From contig JAXMEQ010000007.1 in the NCBI GenBank assembly GCA_046348225.1, positions 124,001 through 188,000 of the forward strand: a stretch of DNA of 64,000 nucleotides, read 5' to 3'. A program made the translations under genes and the position numbers. Source of the stretch: JAXMEQ01 sp046348225. Lineage in GTDB: Bacteria; Pseudomonadota; Gammaproteobacteria; Burkholderiales; Burkholderiaceae_C. The first letter of the stretch is position 1. Each line of letters opens with the position of its first letter. Positions 50,921 through 60,060 of the stretch are shown one piece after another. The notes beneath the pieces are model-generated. The model saw only the letters and a program-made list of their open reading frames with translations. It ran no database searches and was not told the origin of the DNA.

Positions 50921-52083
50921 TGGACAGCCAGCCCCTGTACGACTTTGCGCCGGTGGCGCGGCTCATGCTCATGGGCGTGGTCATCGCGCTCGGGCCGCTG
51001 GCCTGGGTCTGGCTGCGCAACCGCGACGCCTCGCCCGCGCGCCGCCTGCGTTCGCTGACGCTGCTGACGCTGTTCCTCACGTTCGACCTGGTGTTGTTCG
51101 GCGCCTTCACGCGCCTGACCGACTCCGGCCTGGGCTGCCCCGACTGGCCCGGCTGCTACGGCAACGCCAGCCCCGTCGGCGCGCGGGCCGAAATCACGGC
51201 CGCGCAGACTGCCATGCCCACTGGCCCGGTGACGCACGGCAAGGCCTGGATCGAGATGATCCACCGCTACCTGGCCACCGGGGTGGGCGTGTTGATCCTC
51301 ACGCTGGCCGTCACCACCTGGCTGCAGCGCAAACGCAACCAGGGTGGTGTGCCGGTCAACCCCTGGTGGCCCACGCTGACCTTGCTCTGGGTCTGCATGC
51401 AAGGCGCGTTTGGCGCGCTCACCGTGACGATGAAGCTGTTTCCCGCCATCGTCACGCTGCACCTGCTGGGCGGGCTGGCGCTGCTGGCGCTGCTGTGCGT
51501 ACAGTCGGTGCGCTATTCGCAGGCCTGGCGCGAAACGGCGCCGGTGCCGCTGTCGGCCAGCACCCGCTGGCTGCTCATCGGCACCTTTGCGGCGCTGTGG
51601 GCCCAGGTGGCGCTGGGCGGCTGGGTCAGCACCAACTATGCGGTGCTGGCCTGCAACGAGTTCCCCACCTGCCAGGGCAGCTGGTGGCCGCACATGGAGT
51701 TTGCCGACGGCTTCACGGTCTGGCGCGAACTCGGCATGACCGCCCGCGGCGACCACATCGGCTTTGGCGCGCTCACCGCCATCCACTACACCCACCGGCT
51801 GGCGGCCTACGCCGTGTTCGCGCTGCTGGGCTGGCTGGCGTGGCGGCTGCGCCATGTGCACGCGCTGCGCACCCAGGCCCGCTGGATCGCCGGGCTGGCG
51901 CTGTGGCAGTTTGTCACCGGCCTGTCCAACGTGGTGCTGGGCTGGCCGCTGGTGGCGGCCGTGTCGCACACCGGTGGCGCCGCCGCCCTGGTGGTGGTGC
52001 TGACCTGGGCCCTGTGTGAAAGCCGCTTCGCCGCCAACACCGTGAGCGCCTCCAACCTCAACGCGTCGAGGTTGTCGGCATGA
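50920..52083 (+). CDS. ctaA: Haem A synthase (COX15/CtaA)
   Basis: The 387-residue membrane protein has eight transmembrane helices in two similar halves. Conserved features are GAFTRLTDSGLGCPDWPGCYG with its Cys pair, EMIHRYLAT and HYTHRLAAY haem ligands and the loop NEFPTCQG. It oxidises haem O to haem A. The ATG overlaps the upstream stop (TGATG), so it is coupled. Confidence 0.93.
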   Translation: MDSQPLYDFAPVARLMLMGVVIALGPLAWVWLRNRDASPARRLRSLTLLTLFLTFDLVLFGAFTRLTDSGLGCPDWPGCYGNASPVGARAEITAAQTAMPTGPVTHGKAWIEMIHRYLATGVGVLILTLAVTTWLQRKRNQGGVPVNPWWPTLTLLWVCMQGAFGALTVTMKLFPAIVTLHLLGGLALLALLCVQSVRYSQAWRETAPVPLSASTRWLLIGTFAALWAQVALGGWVSTNYAVLACNEFPTCQGSWWPHMEFADGFTVWRELGMTARGDHIGFGALTAIHYTHRLAAYAVFALLGWLAWRLRHVHALRTQARWIAGLALWQFVTGLSNVVLGWPLVAAVSHTGGAAALVVVLTWALCESRFAANTVSASNLNASRLSA

Positions 52084-52141
52084 GCCGCCCGGCCGCTCCG
52101 AAGGCTCATAGCACCGCAGCCCGCAGGGCGGAGGTTACCCA

Positions 52142-53041
52142 ATGAGCGCTGCTGCGAACGCCCTCAAGCCGCCGTCGCGCATCCGGCAGTTCAACGCGCT
52201 GACCAAGCCGCGCGTGATCCAGCTCATCGTGTTCTGTGCCCTGATCGGCATGGTGCTGGCCGTGCCCGGGGTGCCGGGCTGGGCCGAACTGCGGCTGGGC
52301 CTGACCGCCTGCGTCGGCATCTGGCTGGTGGCGGGCGCCGCCGCCGCCTTCAACTGCATTGTGGAAAAGGGCATTGACGCGAAGATGAAGCGCACGTCCT
52401 GGCGGCCTACCGCCCAGGGCGAGCTGAGCGACTGGCAGACGCTGCTGTTCTCGGCCGTGCTGTGCGCCATCGGCTCCTGGCTGCTCTATGTGTGGGTCAA
52501 CCCGCTGACGATGTGGCTGACGTTTGCCACCTTCGTGGGCTACGCCGTGATCTACACCGTGATCCTGAAGCCGCTGACGCCGCAGAACATCGTGATCGGC
52601 GGCGCCTCGGGCGCCATGCCACCGGTGCTGGGCTGGGCCGCCATGACGGGCGACGTCGGCCCCGAGGCCCTGATCCTGTTCCTCATCATCTTCCTGTGGA
52701 CACCCCCGCACTTCTGGGCGCTGGCGCTGTACCGGGTGGAGGACTACCGCAAGTCCGGCCTGCCGATGTTGCCGGTGACGCATGGCAACGAGTTCACGCG
52801 GCTGCAGATCCTGCTGTACACGCTGGTGCTGTTTGCCGCCTGCCTGATGCCCTTTGCCTACGGCATGAGCTCCTGGCTGTACCTGGCGGCCGCGGTGGCG
52901 CTGAGCGTGGGCTTCTGCTGGTACGGCTGGCGGCTGTGGCGCCAGTACTCCGACACGCTGGCGCGCCAGACTTTCCGTTTTTCCCTCTGGCACCTGAGCC
53001 TGCTGTTCGCGGCCCTGCTGCTGGACCACTATATTTTCTGA
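52142..53041 (+). CDS. ctaB: Protohaem IX farnesyltransferase (haem O synthase)
   Basis: The 299-residue UbiA-type prenyltransferase has about eight helices. Its motifs include ALTKPRVIQLIVFCALIG, NCIVEKGIDAKMKRT (first Asp-rich-like motif), IGGASGAMPPVLGWAA and HFWALALYRVEDYRKSG. It makes haem O from haem B, the substrate of ctaA directly upstream. Confidence 0.94.
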   Translation: MSAAANALKPPSRIRQFNALTKPRVIQLIVFCALIGMVLAVPGVPGWAELRLGLTACVGIWLVAGAAAAFNCIVEKGIDAKMKRTSWRPTAQGELSDWQTLLFSAVLCAIGSWLLYVWVNPLTMWLTFATFVGYAVIYTVILKPLTPQNIVIGGASGAMPPVLGWAAMTGDVGPEALILFLIIFLWTPPHFWALALYRVEDYRKSGLPMLPVTHGNEFTRLQILLYTLVLFAACLMPFAYGMSSWLYLAAAVALSVGFCWYGWRLWRQYSDTLARQTFRFSLWHLSLLFAALLLDHYIF

Positions 53042-53047
53042 GGTCAC

Positions 53048-53656
53048 ATGCAACGTCGTTTTGCTATCAAATTCATAGCGGCTTGCGCAGTATCGACGGG
53101 GGCTGCAGCCGTTTTGAGTGCCTGTTCCGAGCAGAAAATGCAGTTCCGCGCCGTGGACATCACGGGCGCCGAGTACGCACGCGACTTTGCGCTGACCGAC
53201 CACAACGGCCAGCCGCGCAGCATCAAGGACTTTGCCGGCAAGGTGGTGGTGGTGTTCTTCGGCTTCACCCAGTGCCCTGATGTCTGCCCCACGGCCATGG
53301 CCGAGCTGGCCGAAGTCAGGCGCACGCTGGGCAAGGACGGCGAGCGCGTGCAGGGCCTGTTCATCACGGTGGACCCGGAGCGCGACACGCCCGAGGTGCT
53401 GAAGGCCTACATGACCAATTTCGACCCGTCGTTCCTGGCACTGCGCGGCACGCCCGAACAGCTGGCCACGGTGGCGAAAGACTTCAAGGTCTACTACAAA
53501 AAGGTCGAGGGCAAGACACCCACCAGCTACAGCATGGACCATTCGGCCGGCAGCTTTGTCTACGACACGCAGGGCCGCATCCGCCTGTACACCCGCTACG
53601 GCACGGGGGCGCAGGCGCTGGCGGACGACATCCGGCTGCTGTTGAAGGCGGCTTGA
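53048..53656 (+). CDS. SCO1/SenC copper chaperone (lipoprotein)
   Basis: The 202-residue protein has a lipobox-type start (VLSAC, Cys26) and a SCO thioredoxin fold with FGFTQCPDVCPTAMAEL (CxxxC), KDG and the DHSAGSFVYDTQG His region. It delivers copper to the CuA site of CoxB. Most of its signal peptide (residues 6-21) is encoded by dispersed repeat copy 5. It begins 6 bases after ctaB and overlaps the next gene. Confidence 0.92.
   Translation: MQRRFAIKFIAACAVSTGAAAVLSACSEQKMQFRAVDITGAEYARDFALTDHNGQPRSIKDFAGKVVVVFFGFTQCPDVCPTAMAELAEVRRTLGKDGERVQGLFITVDPERDTPEVLKAYMTNFDPSFLALRGTPEQLATVAKDFKVYYKKVEGKTPTSYSMDHSAGSFVYDTQGRIRLYTRYGTGAQALADDIRLLLKAA
53063..53110 (+). repeat. Dispersed palindromic repeat, copy 5 (forms the sco1 signal peptide)
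   Basis: Core GCTAT-CAAATTC-ATAGC at 53063-53079, then GGCTTGCGCAGTATCGACG and GGGCTGCAGCC. The core reads Ala-Ile-Lys-Phe-Ile-Ala in the lipoprotein signal. Confidence 0.88.
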
Positions 53657-53658
53657 GC

Positions 53659-54471
53659 ATGGTGGCGCACCTGCTGGGCCGCAAGGGCGCCGCCAGGATT
53701 GCGCTGATTCCGCCTGAGGTGCTGGACGCGCTCAACGCGGGCCGGCTGCCCACTGTCAACCTCAATGAGTTCCTCGCGCTGGACCTGCCGCGACTGACCC
53801 GCGCGGTGGCACAGCAGATCGGCCTTGACCCGAACGCCGAGGCACTGGCTGACACGCTGGCCATGCTGGGCGCCTTCAAGCCCATGAAGCGGCACCTGCA
53901 TGTGGCCCGCGCGCTGTACGAGCTGACCGCCCCGCGCGCCGACCGTGACGCCGTCGCCACCCGCCTGGCCCGCCACCCGAGCGACGTGGCACGCTGCTGG
54001 GCCACCCACTGGGTGATGTTCTCGCCACTGCCGCTGCCGGACAAGCTGGCCGCGGTGCGCTGCTTTGCGGCGGACCCGCACTTTGGCGTGCGCGAAATGG
54101 CCTGGATGGCGGTGCGCGACGAAGTGGCCGGCGCACTGGACGAGGCGCTGGCGCTGCTGGCGCCGTGGGTGCGCGATGCGGACGAGAACATTCGCCGCTT
54201 TGCGAGCGAACTCACGCGCCCGCGCGGCGTCTGGTGTGCCCAGATTGAGGCGCTGAAGGCCGAGCCCTGGCGCGGCCTGCCGCTGCTGGTGCCGCTGCGC
54301 GCCGACCCCAGCCGCTACGTGCAGAACTCGGTGGCCAACTGGCTCAACGACGCCAGCAAGACCCAGCCGCAGTGGGTTGATGCGCTGTGCGAGCGCTGGC
54401 TGGCCGAGTCGCCGGTGCCCGAGACGGCCTACATCGTCCGGCGGGCCCGGCGCAGTCTGGGCGGGACCTGA
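53659..54471 (+). CDS. HEAT-repeat protein resembling DNA alkylation repair (AlkD-like) proteins
   Basis: The 270-residue protein is helical and Ala/Leu-rich. Its second half matches the HEAT-repeat AlkD-like group: VRDADENIRRFASELTRPRG, DPSRYVQNSVANWLNDASK and ETAYIVRRARRSL. AlkD-like proteins remove alkylated bases, but the catalytic Asp and aromatic residues could not be confirmed here, so it may be a structural relative. Start placed at ATG 53659, just past the sco1 stop. It is the last gene of the cluster. Confidence 0.75.
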   Translation: MVAHLLGRKGAARIALIPPEVLDALNAGRLPTVNLNEFLALDLPRLTRAVAQQIGLDPNAEALADTLAMLGAFKPMKRHLHVARALYELTAPRADRDAVATRLARHPSDVARCWATHWVMFSPLPLPDKLAAVRCFAADPHFGVREMAWMAVRDEVAGALDEALALLAPWVRDADENIRRFASELTRPRGVWCAQIEALKAEPWRGLPLLVPLRADPSRYVQNSVANWLNDASKTQPQWVDALCERWLAESPVPETAYIVRRARRSLGGT

Positions 54472-54490
54472 GCCGGCGCGCCCGGCCCGC

Positions 54491-56203
54491 TCAGAAGTTG
54501 GCGGTGCGGATCGCCTTGCGCGTCTCGGGCGTCATCTCGTTCACCAGGCCCAGCAACCAGTCCAGTGCCTGGCTGGCGTCGTGCGCCTTGTCCGGCAGCA
54601 TGGCGATGGCCACCTGGAACTTCAACACCACGCCCGCGGGCAAGGCATCGGACTCGCGCAGACCGCTGGCGATCACGCGTGTGGCCACCGACTGGGCCGT
54701 CACGTCCGTGGTCGGGCCGTCGAGCAGCAACGCGAAATGGTGGTCGTCCACCCGCGCGGCGAGGTCCACGTCGGTGATGGCGCGGCGCAGCCGCGACGCT
54801 GCCAGCACCAGGGCGCGGTCGCCTGCGTCCCGGCCATGTTGCGCCACGATGGCGTCGTGGTTGGCCAGCCGCACTACCAGCAGCGCACAGGCATGGGCCT
54901 GGCTGCGCGCCCGGGCCAGCGAGCCGTCCAGCCGCAGCAGCAGCGAACGGCTGTGTGCCAGGCCGGTGAGTGCGTCGGTGCGGGCCAGTGCCGCCGCGCG
55001 CACCTGCGCCTCGCGCCGGCGGGTGCCGTGCAGGCTCAGCGCATAGAACAGGATCGGCATTTCCAGCGCCGCGCCAATCGACAGGCCGTACCGCGTGAGC
55101 GGGCTGGTCGGGATCAGGTTGAGCCCGCGCGCCAGGGGGAACAGGGCCATCACCAGCACCGGCAGGAAGCCCAGCGCGATCAGCTTGATCGACGGGTCGT
55201 CCCCCTGCGTCCAGACCAGTGCGATCAGCGCGACGATCAGCGCCAGGGCCAGCAGCGTCAGCAGCATCAAGGCCGTGAACGTGGGGCGCGACTTCAGCGC
55301 GGTGTCCAGCGTCACCGCCACCAGCAGCGCCATGATCATGACCCAGACCACGCCGTCCAGCCGGCGCGAGAAGCGGGCTGGCTCGGTGACCATGCGCACG
55401 AACCACAGCCCGACGGCCGACGAAATGCCGGGCAGCACGAACGTGGCGTTGGCATTCCAGGTGAGCCAGCTGTCCCACACATGCTGGGCTCCCACGCCCA
55501 GGTAGGCCAGCTGGCCCACACCCAGCGCTGCCACGTACGCCGCGTAGGCGGCAAAGGTGCGGTCGCGGAAGGCCACCGCGTTGGCCGCCGCCACCACGGT
55601 GATCAGCGTGGCCAGGCCGAAATAGGCGCCCAGCAGGAACTGCTCGCGCTCGCGCGAGACGCTCAGCGCGGCCTGGCTGGCAATCACGATGGGGGTGGCG
55701 AAATTCACCCGTGCGTGCTCGACGCGCAGCCAGTAGCGCACCACCTCGCTGCCGGTGTGTGCGCGCAGCTCGAAGGTCGGGAAGCGTCCAGGCAGGGGCC
55801 AGGCTGAGACCGGGCGCGTGTCGCCAGCCTCCTGCACCACCCAGGCGCCGTCGGCCCCGCGGTACATCAGCTGCACCCGGTCCACGCCGGACGAACCCAG
55901 CTCCAGGAACCAATGCCCTTCCTGGGGCATGGCCACGTCAAACCGCAGCCACAGCGCCTTGCCGTCAATGTTGTACTGGCGCCCCGCATCGCGCGTGGCC
56001 CAGGGCAGGTTGGCGCCCAGTTCGATCTGCTCGACCGTGGCCTGGCCGGTCGGATCCACCCAGTACACGCTGCGCCCGTCCAGCGACACCACCGAGGCAC
56101 GGCTGTCCAGCGTGATGGGGCCGGGCATGTCCTGTGCGAACGCCGCCGTACCGCAGGCCAGCAGCCACAGCAGCACGGCAAGAAAGCGTTGCAGGCGGTT
56201 CAC
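54491..56203 (-). CDS. 7TM-DISM receptor with degenerate GGDEF domain
   Basis: The 570-residue protein has a signal peptide (ending AFA), a periplasmic 7TMR-DISM extracellular domain (about 25-165, LWLRFDVAMPQEGHWFLEL), seven transmembrane helices (about 180-390) and a C-terminal GGDEF-like domain opening with TDALTGLAHSRSLLLRLD. The catalytic GG(D/E)EF loop is replaced by RVDDHHF, so cyclase activity is improbable; it may sense a ligand and bind GTP or c-di-GMP. GTG start at 56203; a longer reading to 56251 crosses the rpoH terminator. Confidence 0.85.
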   Translation of the reverse strand: MNRLQRFLAVLLWLLACGTAAFAQDMPGPITLDSRASVVSLDGRSVYWVDPTGQATVEQIELGANLPWATRDAGRQYNIDGKALWLRFDVAMPQEGHWFLELGSSGVDRVQLMYRGADGAWVVQEAGDTRPVSAWPLPGRFPTFELRAHTGSEVVRYWLRVEHARVNFATPIVIASQAALSVSREREQFLLGAYFGLATLITVVAAANAVAFRDRTFAAYAAYVAALGVGQLAYLGVGAQHVWDSWLTWNANATFVLPGISSAVGLWFVRMVTEPARFSRRLDGVVWVMIMALLVAVTLDTALKSRPTFTALMLLTLLALALIVALIALVWTQGDDPSIKLIALGFLPVLVMALFPLARGLNLIPTSPLTRYGLSIGAALEMPILFYALSLHGTRRREAQVRAAALARTDALTGLAHSRSLLLRLDGSLARARSQAHACALLVVRLANHDAIVAQHGRDAGDRALVLAASRLRRAITDVDLAARVDDHHFALLLDGPTTDVTAQSVATRVIASGLRESDALPAGVVLKFQVAIAMLPDKAHDASQALDWLLGLVNEMTPETRKAIRTANF

Positions 56204-56217
56204 CCGGGCATTGTTAC

Positions 56218-56243
56218 AAAAAGGCCCGGTCAAAACCGGGCCC
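56218..56243 (-). terminator. Intrinsic terminator of rpoH
   Basis: On the minus strand an 8-bp stem GGCCCGGT / ACCGGGCC with a 4-nt loop is followed by TTTTTG. It lies 35 bp downstream of the rpoH stop. Confidence 0.8.
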
Positions 56244-56276
56244 CGGGGCAAAAAGTGGCGCGTCCGGCGCCAGGCG

Positions 56277-57212
56277 TCAGGCGTAGGCGGCCAGCGCCTT
56301 CTTCATCTTCTTCATGGCGGCCACCTCGATCTGGCGGATGCGCTCGGCGCTCACGCCGTACTCGGCCGCCAGGTCGTGCAGCGTCAGGCCGCCCGAGCCG
56401 TCGTCATTGACCTTGAGCCAACGCTCCTCCACGATGCGGCGGCTGCGCGCATCGAGCGATTCCAGTGCCGTGGCAATGCCGTCGGTGGCTAGGACGTCGC
56501 GCTGGTGCGACTCCATCACCGCCGTCGGTTCGTGGCTGGCGTCGGCCAGGTAGGCGATGGGGCCGTAGGCTTCCTCGCCATCGTCGCCGGGGGTCGGGTC
56601 CAGCATCACGTCGCCGCCGGACATGCGCGTTTCCATCTCGATGACTTCCTCGCGCTTGACGTTCAGCTCCCTGGCCATCACGTCGATCTGTGCGTCCGTC
56701 AGCGTGTCGCGGTGGGTCTCGACGTCGGCGTCGTCCTTGAAGCCCTGCTTCATCGAGCGCAGGTTGAAGAACAGCTTGCGCTGGGCCTTGGTGGTGGCCA
56801 CCTTGACCATGCGCCAGTTCTTCAGGATGTATTCATGGATCTCGGCCTTGATCCAGTGGAGCGCGTAGCTCACCAGGCGCACGCCCTGGTCGGGGTCAAA
56901 GCGCTTCACGGCCTTCATCAGGCCGATGTTGCCTTCCTGAATGAGGTCGCCATGGGGCAGGCCGTAGCCCAGGTATTTGCGCGACACCGACACCACCAGG
57001 CGCAGGTGCGAGAGCACCAGCTTTCCGGCAGCTTCGATGTCGTTGTGGTCCTTGAGTTTGCGCGCGAAGGCCTGCTCTTCTTCGAGCGTGAGCATCGGCA
57101 GCCGGTTCACGGCCGAGATGTAGGCGTCCAGGTTGCCCAGCGGGGGCACCACGGCCCAGGGGTTGGCAACGGTCAGCGCGGCGGTGGCGGAAGATCCAGT
57201 TTGAAGAGTCAT
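56277..57212 (-). CDS. rpoH: RNA polymerase heat-shock sigma factor (sigma-32)
   Basis: The 311-residue sigma factor has region 2 (HLRLVVSVSRKYLGYGLPHG, DLIQEGNIGLMKAVKRF), the sigma-32-specific RpoH box QRKLFFNLR at residues 144-152, and region 4 (LTLHDLAAEYGVSAERIRQI). It directs transcription of chaperone and protease genes. The start at 57212 suits family length. Upstream lies a CIRCE element, so HrcA control is expected in addition to sigma-factor regulation. The gene ends at a terminator. Confidence 0.95.
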   Translation of the reverse strand: MTLQTGSSATAALTVANPWAVVPPLGNLDAYISAVNRLPMLTLEEEQAFARKLKDHNDIEAAGKLVLSHLRLVVSVSRKYLGYGLPHGDLIQEGNIGLMKAVKRFDPDQGVRLVSYALHWIKAEIHEYILKNWRMVKVATTKAQRKLFFNLRSMKQGFKDDADVETHRDTLTDAQIDVMARELNVKREEVIEMETRMSGGDVMLDPTPGDDGEEAYGPIAYLADASHEPTAVMESHQRDVLATDGIATALESLDARSRRIVEERWLKVNDDGSGGLTLHDLAAEYGVSAERIRQIEVAAMKKMKKALAAYA

Positions 57213-57244
57213 ACCAGAATTCCTTTCTTCATATAGGAAGTATT

Positions 57245-57271
57245 TTAGCACTCCATTGGAGAGAGTGCCAA
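57245..57271. promoter_or_regulatory. CIRCE element (HrcA operator) upstream of rpoH
   Basis: TTAGCACTC-N9-GAGTGCCAA: the left arm is the exact CIRCE consensus and the right arm differs from GAGTGCTAA at one base. It is 33 bp upstream of the rpoH start codon. HrcA binds CIRCE to repress heat-shock genes. Confidence 0.85.
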
Positions 57272-57368
57272 ACAACAAGTTCCCCTCGCAGGGAATCCAA
57301 TTTCTTAAGGGTAAGCCCCCAGTCTTAGCCGGGCATGAGCGGCCCGGGTCTTGCGGCACCATCGGCCC

Positions 57369-57710
57369 ATGGCTGCTGACACCACGCTACTTTCCATCGT
57401 CACGACCCTGCCTGGGCGAGAGCAGGCGCTGGCCATGGCCCGTGCCGCCGTGGAGGCCCGGCTGGCGGCCTGCGCCCAGGTGGACGAGGCCGCCATCACC
57501 TCGGTCTACCGCTGGCAGGGCGACACCTGCGAGTCTGCCGAATGGCGCCTGACCTTCAAGACCCTGCCGCGATGTGAGCCCGCACTACGGGCGCTGGTGG
57601 CCGGGCTGCACCCCTATGAAGTGCCCCAGTGGATTGCTACAAAAATGATAGCTGATCACGCCTATCTGGCGTGGGTTGCAGGCGAATTGGTGCCTCAAGA
57701 ACCAGCTTGA
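57369..57710 (+). CDS. cutA: CutA1-family divalent-cation tolerance protein
   Basis: The 113-residue protein has the CutA fold: LSIVTTLPGREQALAMARAA, RLAACAQVDEAAITSVYRWQ and the LHPYEVPQWIA strand. CutA forms stable trimers and was linked to copper tolerance, though its role is unclear. The C-terminal third (residues 90-105, IATKMIADHAYLAWVAG) is encoded by dispersed repeat copy 7, altering the normal end of the protein. It converges on selD with 6 bp between stops. Confidence 0.85.
   Translation: MAADTTLLSIVTTLPGREQALAMARAAVEARLAACAQVDEAAITSVYRWQGDTCESAEWRLTFKTLPRCEPALRALVAGLHPYEVPQWIATKMIADHAYLAWVAGELVPQEPA
57636..57683 (+). repeat. Dispersed palindromic repeat, copy 7 (inside cutA)
   Basis: Core GCTAC-AAAAATG-ATAGC at 57636-57652, then TGATCACGCCTATCTGG, a weaker match to the family tail. 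The core reads Ala-Thr-Lys-Met-Ile-Ala. Confidence 0.65.
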
Positions 57711-57716
57711 AGCCGA

Positions 57717-60014
57717 CTATTCCCGCAGCACCACCGGCGCCAGCGCATCCCCCTGCGGCAGCACCTGGCCAATCGCCGCTGCGTGCGGATAGCCAGCTTC
57801 GCGCAGGGCCGCGATGCAGGCGTCCGCCCGGTCAGCGGGCACGCTGGCCAGCAGGCCGCCCGCGGTTTGGGGGTCAAACAGCAGGGCGTAGCGCGGGTGG
57901 GCCACAAATTCGGCCTGGTTGCGCAAGGCCCGGCGCAGCCGTACGTTGGCTGGCGCCAGCGAGCTGGTGATGCCGGCCGCCAGACATTCTTCGGCCCCTG
58001 CCAGCACCGGCAGGGCCGCCAGCACCAGCTCCGCGTCCACGCCCGACGGCTGGGTCATTTCCACCAGATGGCCCAGCAGGCCGAAGCCGGTGACGTCGGT
58101 ACAGGCGGTGGCGCCATGGGCCAGCAACACCTGCGCCGCGCGCTGGCTGGATTGCACCATCGCGTCCAGCGCGGCGTGCACCCAGCGGCCTCTGGCCGCG
58201 TGCCGCGCATGGGCGGCCATCAGCGTGCCGGTGCCCAGCGGCTTGGTCAGCAACAGCATGTCGCCGGGCCGCATGCCGCCCTTGCGCAACACCGTGCCCA
58301 GGGTGTCGTCGATCAGGCCGTTGACGGCAAACCCCAGGGCCAGCTCGCGGCCTTCGCCCGTGTGGCCGCCCACCAGGGCGCAGCCCGCAGCGTTCAGTAC
58401 CTCGACAGCGCCGCGCATCATCTGGAACAGCAGGTCCTCGACCTTGCTCTCCAGCCCCGGCGGCACCGTCACCACCGCGGTGGCGGACTGTGGCTCGGCG
58501 CCCATGGCAAACAGGTCGCCCAACGCATGGTTGGCCGCGACCCTGCCAAAGGTGTACGGGTCGTCAATGAAGGCGCGGAAAAAGTCCACCGTGTGCACCA
58601 GGGCCTTGCCCGGCGGCACCCGCACCACGGCGGCGTCGTCGGGCGCGTGCAGGCCAATCAGCACATCGGTGCGGTCCACCGGCTGCAGGGCGCCCAAAGC
58701 GCGCGACAGCACCGTGGCCCCCACCTTGGCGCCGCAGCCGCCGCAGCGCATGGCCATGGCCGAGACGGCCTGCTGCGATTCTTCCGCTGTCAGTGCCAGC
58801 GCGGCGGCGGGCGGCGCGGTGCGGGCGGGCGTCATGGGCGGCAGTTCATTGAAGCGCCGCATGAAGCGCCGGTCGATCCAGTCCTTCCAGTGCCAGACCC
58901 AGCCGCCGGCTGCGCCCAGCACCGCCAGGCCACGCCCGCGCGAGGCCACAGCGTGGCGATCGCCGGTGCTGATCAGCGCCAGCCAGTGGCGTTGCGGCCG
59001 CCAGGAGCGCAGCGCCTCGCCCCGTGCGGCGCGGCGCAGGTTGTCGGCCAGCGGGCCGCCCATGCGCACCGCGAACACGCCGGCTTTTTCCAGCGCGCGG
59101 GGCTCGAAGGCCGCGATGTCGCCGGCTGCAAACACGCGCGGGTCATTCACGCTTTGCAGTTGCGCATTGACGCGGATGAAGCCGGCTGCGTCCAGCGCCA
59201 GGCCACTGCCCTGCAGCCAGGCCGGGCCGCCGGCCTGCGTCACCCACATGATTTCATCAGCGGCGAAGGTCTCGCCCGCGCGGGTGGTGAGCGTGCCGGC
59301 CGCCACCGAGGCGACCGCAGCACCACAGTGCAGCTGCACGCCGCGTTGCCGCAGCACCTGCGTGAAATGCGCACGCACCCAGGGGTTGTGCGTGGGCATC
59401 AGCTCGGCGTCCCGGGTGAACAGGTGGAAGCGCAGCGCGTCCGGGTTGCGGCCCAGCGCGCGCAGCTCGTGGCGCAGGCGGTACTGCATCGCCAGTGTCA
59501 GCTCCACGCCGCCCGCACCTCCGCCCACCACCCCTATCGTCAGCGGCCCGCTGCGTGCCGGGTGGCGCACGCGCTCCAGCAGCGCCAGCCAGCGCTCGTT
59601 GAACTGCTGGATGGGCTTGACCGGCACCGTGTGCTCGGTGGCCCCCGGTACCTGGCCCACCTGCGGGGTCGAGCCGATGTTGATGGCACACAGGTCATAC
59701 GGCACGGCCGGCCGCTGGCGGCACAGCACCTTGCCGGCGGCACGGTCGATGCCGACCACCTCGTCGCGGTAAAAGCGCGCGCCGGCAAAGGCGGCCAGCC
59801 GCGGCAGGTCGATGTGGACCTCGTCAAAGCTGTAGTGGCCCGCGATGTAGCCCGGCAGCATGCCGGAATAAGGCGTGTCCACCGTGTTGCAGATGACGGT
59901 GAGCCGCACGCCGGGCTCGGGCTTCATGGCAAATCGGCGCAGCACACCCACATGGGCGTGGCCACCGCCCACCAGCACGATGTCGCGCAGCACCGGTTGT
60001 TCAGACGACTGCAT
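57717..60014 (-). CDS. selD: Fusion of NADH-dehydrogenase-like flavoprotein and selenide, water dikinase
   Basis: The 765-residue protein joins two enzymes. Residues 1-400 are an FAD-dependent pyridine-nucleotide oxidoreductase (VLVGGGHAHVGVLRRF, SGMLPGYIAGHY, VVGGGAGGVE, VFAAGDIAAFEPRALEKAG). Residues 415-765 are SelD, with the ATP/selenide site C424-GGC-GAK, HTVDFFRAFIDDPYTFGRVAANHALGD and GGHTGEGRELALG. SelD makes selenophosphate from selenide and ATP. The oxidoreductase may supply selenide or sense redox state. Cys, not selenocysteine, is at the active site. No selA, selB or selU is present in the window. It follows egtD by 46 bp. Confidence 0.9.
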   Translation of the reverse strand: MQSSEQPVLRDIVLVGGGHAHVGVLRRFAMKPEPGVRLTVICNTVDTPYSGMLPGYIAGHYSFDEVHIDLPRLAAFAGARFYRDEVVGIDRAAGKVLCRQRPAVPYDLCAINIGSTPQVGQVPGATEHTVPVKPIQQFNERWLALLERVRHPARSGPLTIGVVGGGAGGVELTLAMQYRLRHELRALGRNPDALRFHLFTRDAELMPTHNPWVRAHFTQVLRQRGVQLHCGAAVASVAAGTLTTRAGETFAADEIMWVTQAGGPAWLQGSGLALDAAGFIRVNAQLQSVNDPRVFAAGDIAAFEPRALEKAGVFAVRMGGPLADNLRRAARGEALRSWRPQRHWLALISTGDRHAVASRGRGLAVLGAAGGWVWHWKDWIDRRFMRRFNELPPMTPARTAPPAAALALTAEESQQAVSAMAMRCGGCGAKVGATVLSRALGALQPVDRTDVLIGLHAPDDAAVVRVPPGKALVHTVDFFRAFIDDPYTFGRVAANHALGDLFAMGAEPQSATAVVTVPPGLESKVEDLLFQMMRGAVEVLNAAGCALVGGHTGEGRELALGFAVNGLIDDTLGTVLRKGGMRPGDMLLLTKPLGTGTLMAAHARHAARGRWVHAALDAMVQSSQRAAQVLLAHGATACTDVTGFGLLGHLVEMTQPSGVDAELVLAALPVLAGAEECLAAGITSSLAPANVRLRRALRNQAEFVAHPRYALLFDPQTAGGLLASVPADRADACIAALREAGYPHAAAIGQVLPQGDALAPVVLRE

Positions 60015-60060
60015 TCAGGGTTTCAGGCGGGGCAGGTGGAAAAGCCTGCATGCTCTCACA

